NCBI RefSeq assembly: GCF_002742625.1
Contig: NZ_PEBF01000001.1
Span: forward strand, 620,001 to 684,000
Source of the DNA: Caulobacter sp. FWC2
Lineage (GTDB): Bacteria > Pseudomonadota > Alphaproteobacteria > Caulobacterales > Caulobacteraceae
Length of the DNA stretch: 64,000 bases
Direction of reading: 5' to 3'
Shown: positions 61,782 through 64,000 of the stretch, piece after piece
How positions within the stretch are numbered: the first letter of the stretch is position 1
Layout: each line of letters begins with the position of its first letter
The notes under the pieces: generated by a model
The model's input: the letters and a program-made list of their open reading frames with translations, nothing else
Told to the model about the DNA's origin: nothing
The model's database searches: none
Program-made: the position numbers and the translations under genes

Positions 61782-63403
61782 AGGCGTATCACTTGGTCGG
61801 CGAGGGCGGCGACGGCCTCGGAATGGGTGGCGATCAGGGTCGTGCGGCCCCTGGCGGCGACGCGGATGGCCGTCAGCAGTTCGGCTTCGGCCTTGGCGTC
61901 GAGATTGGCGGTCGGTTCGTCCAGCAGCAGGATGGGAGCTGACTTGAGCAGGGCGCGGGCCAGGGATAGGCGGCGACGCTCGCCGCCGGACAGGCCGCTG
62001 CCGCGTTCGTCCAGCCTGAAGTCGAGGCCGCCTTCGCGGTCGAGGATCAAGCCCACGGCGGTCGCCGCTGCCTCGATCTCCGTGCGGGTCGCGTCGCGGC
62101 GCGACAGGGCGATGTTCTCGGCGATCGTGGCCGGCAGGATCAGCGGCGACTGGCCCGCCCAGGCGATGTCGGCGACGCGAGGCGCGGCGCCGTCGACCAG
62201 GATCCGTCCGCCGCTCAGGGGCGCCAGGTCCAGCATCAGGTTCAGCAGCGAGCTCTTGCCCGCCCCGCTGGGGCCGACCAGGGCGCTGATGGTTCCGGCC
62301 TGGACAGTGAGGTCGAAGCCGTCGACCGCCGGCGCGTCGGCGTCCGGATAGCGGACCGTGACACCCTCGAAGCGGATGGTCGGAGCCTTGCTCAGCGGCG
62401 ACGCCGTGGGCTTGGTTTCCGGAACCTCGAAGGTCGACAGGCTCGCGCTGGCGGACTCGGCGGCCTGGCGGTCGTGATAGGCCGCGGCCAGGCGGCGCAT
62501 CGGCGCGTAGATCTCGGGCGCCAGGGCCAGGACGAAGAAGGCCCGCTTCAGGTCCAGGGTCTCGGGAACCGGGAAGGGCAGCAGGCGCAGCAGGTTGAAG
62601 CCGCAATAGACCGCCACCAGCGCCACCGACAGGGCCGCGAAGAACTCCAGGGCCGCCGACGAGATGAAGGCGACGCGCAGCACGCGGATGGTGCGCTCGG
62701 CCAGCTCGGAGGCCGAGCGGCGCAGGGCGGCGGTGGTCGTCCCCTCGGCCTGGAAGGCCAGCACGACCGGCAGGGCGCGGACGCGGTCGAGGAACAGGCC
62801 CGACAGGCGCTCCAGGGCCAGGAACTGGGCGCGGCTCTCGGCGGCCGCGGCCGTCCCGGCCAGGATCATGGCGGCGATGAAGGGAATGAGCGTGGCCAGC
62901 ATGATGCCGGCGCAGATGGGGCTGGCGACGGCCGCGACGGCGATCATCACCAGCGGCAGGGCCGCGGCGGATAGTCGCGCCGGCAGGAAGCGGGCGAAGT
63001 GGCCGTCCAGCGCCTCGACGCCCTCGACCAGGGCGGTGGCGGCTTCACCGGCCGAGCGGCGCGGGCCGCCAAATACGGAGTGGGCGAGGTCGGCGCGAAC
63101 GGCGGCCTTGGCCTGGGCGGCGGCCTGGGCTCCGGCCCCGGCGGCCAGGCGGGCCAGCAAACCCCGCAGGATTCCGGCCACGACGATCGCCAGCAGGGAG
63201 AGGCTCAGAACCAGAGGCCCGCGCTGGCTGGCGATAGCGTCGACGCCGAACGCCAGGCCCGCAGCGAAGGCGATCGCGGCTACGCCGTCGAGCAGAACGA
63301 ACGCCCGCGCACGGCCGCTCGCGGGTCCGCCGCGACGGCTGGCTCGATCAAGCCACCGCTTTGGTGAAACGGAACCATCGTTCTGTACTATACTGGCGGC
63401 CAT
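61778..63403 (-). CDS. cydD: Cytochrome bd assembly ABC transporter CydD
   Basis: 541 residues from the ATG at 63403 (MAASIVQ); a longer frame from 63433 exists. Membrane helices precede the ATPase with GPSGAGKSS, AWAGQSPLILPATIAENIAL, LSGGERRRLSLARALL and ILLLDEPTANLD. It forms a heterodimer with CydC. A FixK box is centred 40.5 bp upstream of the start, close to the class II distance, so the transcript may be leaderless. It is divergent from cydA. Confidence 0.93.
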   Translation of the reverse strand: MAASIVQNDGSVSPKRWLDRASRRGGPASGRARAFVLLDGVAAIAFAAGLAFGVDAIASQRGPLVLSLSLLAIVVAGILRGLLARLAAGAGAQAAAQAKAAVRADLAHSVFGGPRRSAGEAATALVEGVEALDGHFARFLPARLSAAALPLVMIAVAAVASPICAGIMLATLIPFIAAMILAGTAAAAESRAQFLALERLSGLFLDRVRALPVVLAFQAEGTTTAALRRSASELAERTIRVLRVAFISSAALEFFAALSVALVAVYCGFNLLRLLPFPVPETLDLKRAFFVLALAPEIYAPMRRLAAAYHDRQAAESASASLSTFEVPETKPTASPLSKAPTIRFEGVTVRYPDADAPAVDGFDLTVQAGTISALVGPSGAGKSSLLNLMLDLAPLSGGRILVDGAAPRVADIAWAGQSPLILPATIAENIALSRRDATRTEIEAAATAVGLILDREGGLDFRLDERGSGLSGGERRRLSLARALLKSAPILLLDEPTANLDAKAEAELLTAIRVAARGRTTLIATHSEAVAALADQVIRL

Positions 63404-63436
63404 GGGTTGAGTGTAGGCTGCTTTCATTCGCAAGCC

Positions 63437-63450
63437 TTGATCCTAATCAA
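63437..63450. promoter_or_regulatory. FixK/FNR box in the cydD-cydA divergent promoter
   Basis: TTGATCCTAATCAA is a perfect FNR/FixK consensus. It is centred 40.5 bp from the cydD ATG and 83.5 bp from the cydA ATG, so one box could serve both divergent units. Confidence 0.8.
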
Positions 63451-63526
63451 GGACCGGGCGGTCGCGACGGTCTAGGGAAAAGCCCTCGATCGGCGTGATC
63501 ATCGGCCGTTCGTCTGGGAGCTTTTC

Positions 63527-64000
63527 ATGGACCCCGCCGTCATCGACCTATCGCGCCTTCAGTTCGCGTTGACCGCCTTATACCACTTCCTGTTCGTACC
63601 GCTCACCCTGGGGCTCAGCTTCATGCTGGTCATCATGGAGAGCATCTATGTGATGACCAAGCGTCCCATCTGGCGGACCACCACCCGCTTCTGGGGCACG
63701 CTGTTCGGCATCAACTTCGTGCTCGGCGTCGCCACCGGCATCACCATGGAATTCCAGTTCGGCATGAACTGGTCCTACTACTCGCACTATGTCGGCGACA
63801 TCTTCGGCGCCCCGTTGGCGATCGAAGGGCTGATGGCCTTCTTCCTGGAAGCCACCTTCGTCGGGCTGATGTTCTTCGGCTGGGACAAGCTCTCGCGCGT
63901 CGGCCACCTGTTCGTGACCTTCATGGTGGCCCTGGGCACCAACCTGTCGGCCCTGTGGATTCTGGTCGCCAACGGCTGGATGCAGAACCCGATGGGCGCG
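63527..64000 (+). CDS. cydA: Cytochrome bd ubiquinol oxidase subunit I, 3' end outside window
   Basis: The first 158 residues are present from the ATG at 63527 (GGGAG eight bases upstream). They match Cyd[21 protein letters not shown] with H20 the heme ligand (equivalent to E. coli H19), [47 protein letters not shown] (read in parts) containing the conserved glutamates of the heme site, and [14 protein letters not shown]. It is the quinol oxidase subunit of high-affinity respiration, set divergently from cydDC under a FixK box. Confidence 0.97.
   Translation, partial: MDPAVIDLSRLQFALTALYHFLFVPLTLGLSFMLVIMESIYVMTKRPIWRTTTRFWGTLFGINFVLGVATGITMEFQFGMNWSYYSHYVGDIFGAPLAIEGLMAFFLEATFVGLMFFGWDKLSRVGHLFVTFMVALGTNLSALWILVANGWMQNPMGA

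Overview
This window is bacterial chromosome, very GC-rich, from an alphaproteobacterium of the Caulobacter lineage. The evidence is the gene content: a CpdR-type receiver (cpdR) beside a tRNA-Val, a SapA-like metalloprotease next to an OmpA protein with a long proline linker, motA, a fixK/fixT/fixJ/fixL oxygen-sensing block and cydDC/cydAB. No phage, plasmid or insertion-sequence genes are visible. The accessory signals are small: palindromic intergenic elements, a tandem duplication and one frameshifted gene.

Layout. 1-2473: left-truncated gene (minus) coding for an octapeptide-repeat protein. 2566-5173: LysR regulator, divergent epimerase and a YcxB-like membrane protein. 5253-8234: electron-transfer flavoprotein etfBA, a small membrane protein, cobalamin adenosyltransferase and a HIG1-like protein. 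8614-10625: a small helical protein overlapping a TetR gene, a second TetR and a secreted 124-residue protein. 10636-14672: TonB-dependent receptor and beta-lactamase-fold hydrolase. 14741-30021: metabolic block with methylsuccinyl-CoA dehydrogenase (mcd), crotonyl-CoA carboxylase/reductase (ccr) and ethylmalonyl-CoA mutase (ecm), plus GST, Rieske oxygenase, M20 peptidase, enoyl-CoA hydratase and an exported multicopper oxidase/flavoprotein oxidase operon. 30018-41325: transporter, extensin-like protein, hydrolases, SDR, hybrid histidine kinase, aminotransferase, GlsB and typA. 41326-44469: probable sRNA and a frameshifted KAP-type NTPase. 44452-47972: N-formylglutamate amidohydrolase, cpdR, tRNA-Val(GAC) and small stress or redox genes. 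48094-55115: sapA, ompA2-like gene, mnmC, a lipoprotein and motA. 55293-64000: MFS exporter, fixK, fixT, fixJL, a 33-residue membrane peptide, cydDC and the start of cydA.

How the genes work together. Three signature enzymes of the ethylmalonyl-CoA acetate-assimilation route lie within 15 kb. ETF, the usual electron acceptor for acyl-CoA dehydrogenases, and an adenosyltransferase that could supply the B12 cofactor of the mutase are 10-20 kb away. A recurring motif, CAAACANNYGTT, resembles the published PsrA-type fatty-acid operator. It occurs upstream of mcd (two copies), the M20 peptidase, the ccr/enoyl-CoA hydratase pair, the SDR gene, the MFS gene and, in weaker form, etfB, which suggests one acyl-CoA/fatty-acid regulon. 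At the right end, TTGA-N6-TCAA boxes of FNR/FixK type lie before fixT, the 33-residue peptide gene and the cydD/cydA divergent promoter, tying the bd oxidase to the FixLJ-FixK low-oxygen cascade.

The strongest candidates for a second look are the octapeptide-repeat protein, the putative operator network, a FixT homologue with no cysteine, the sRNA with anti-Shine-Dalgarno loops at 41682-41765, and the intergenic palindromic elements.
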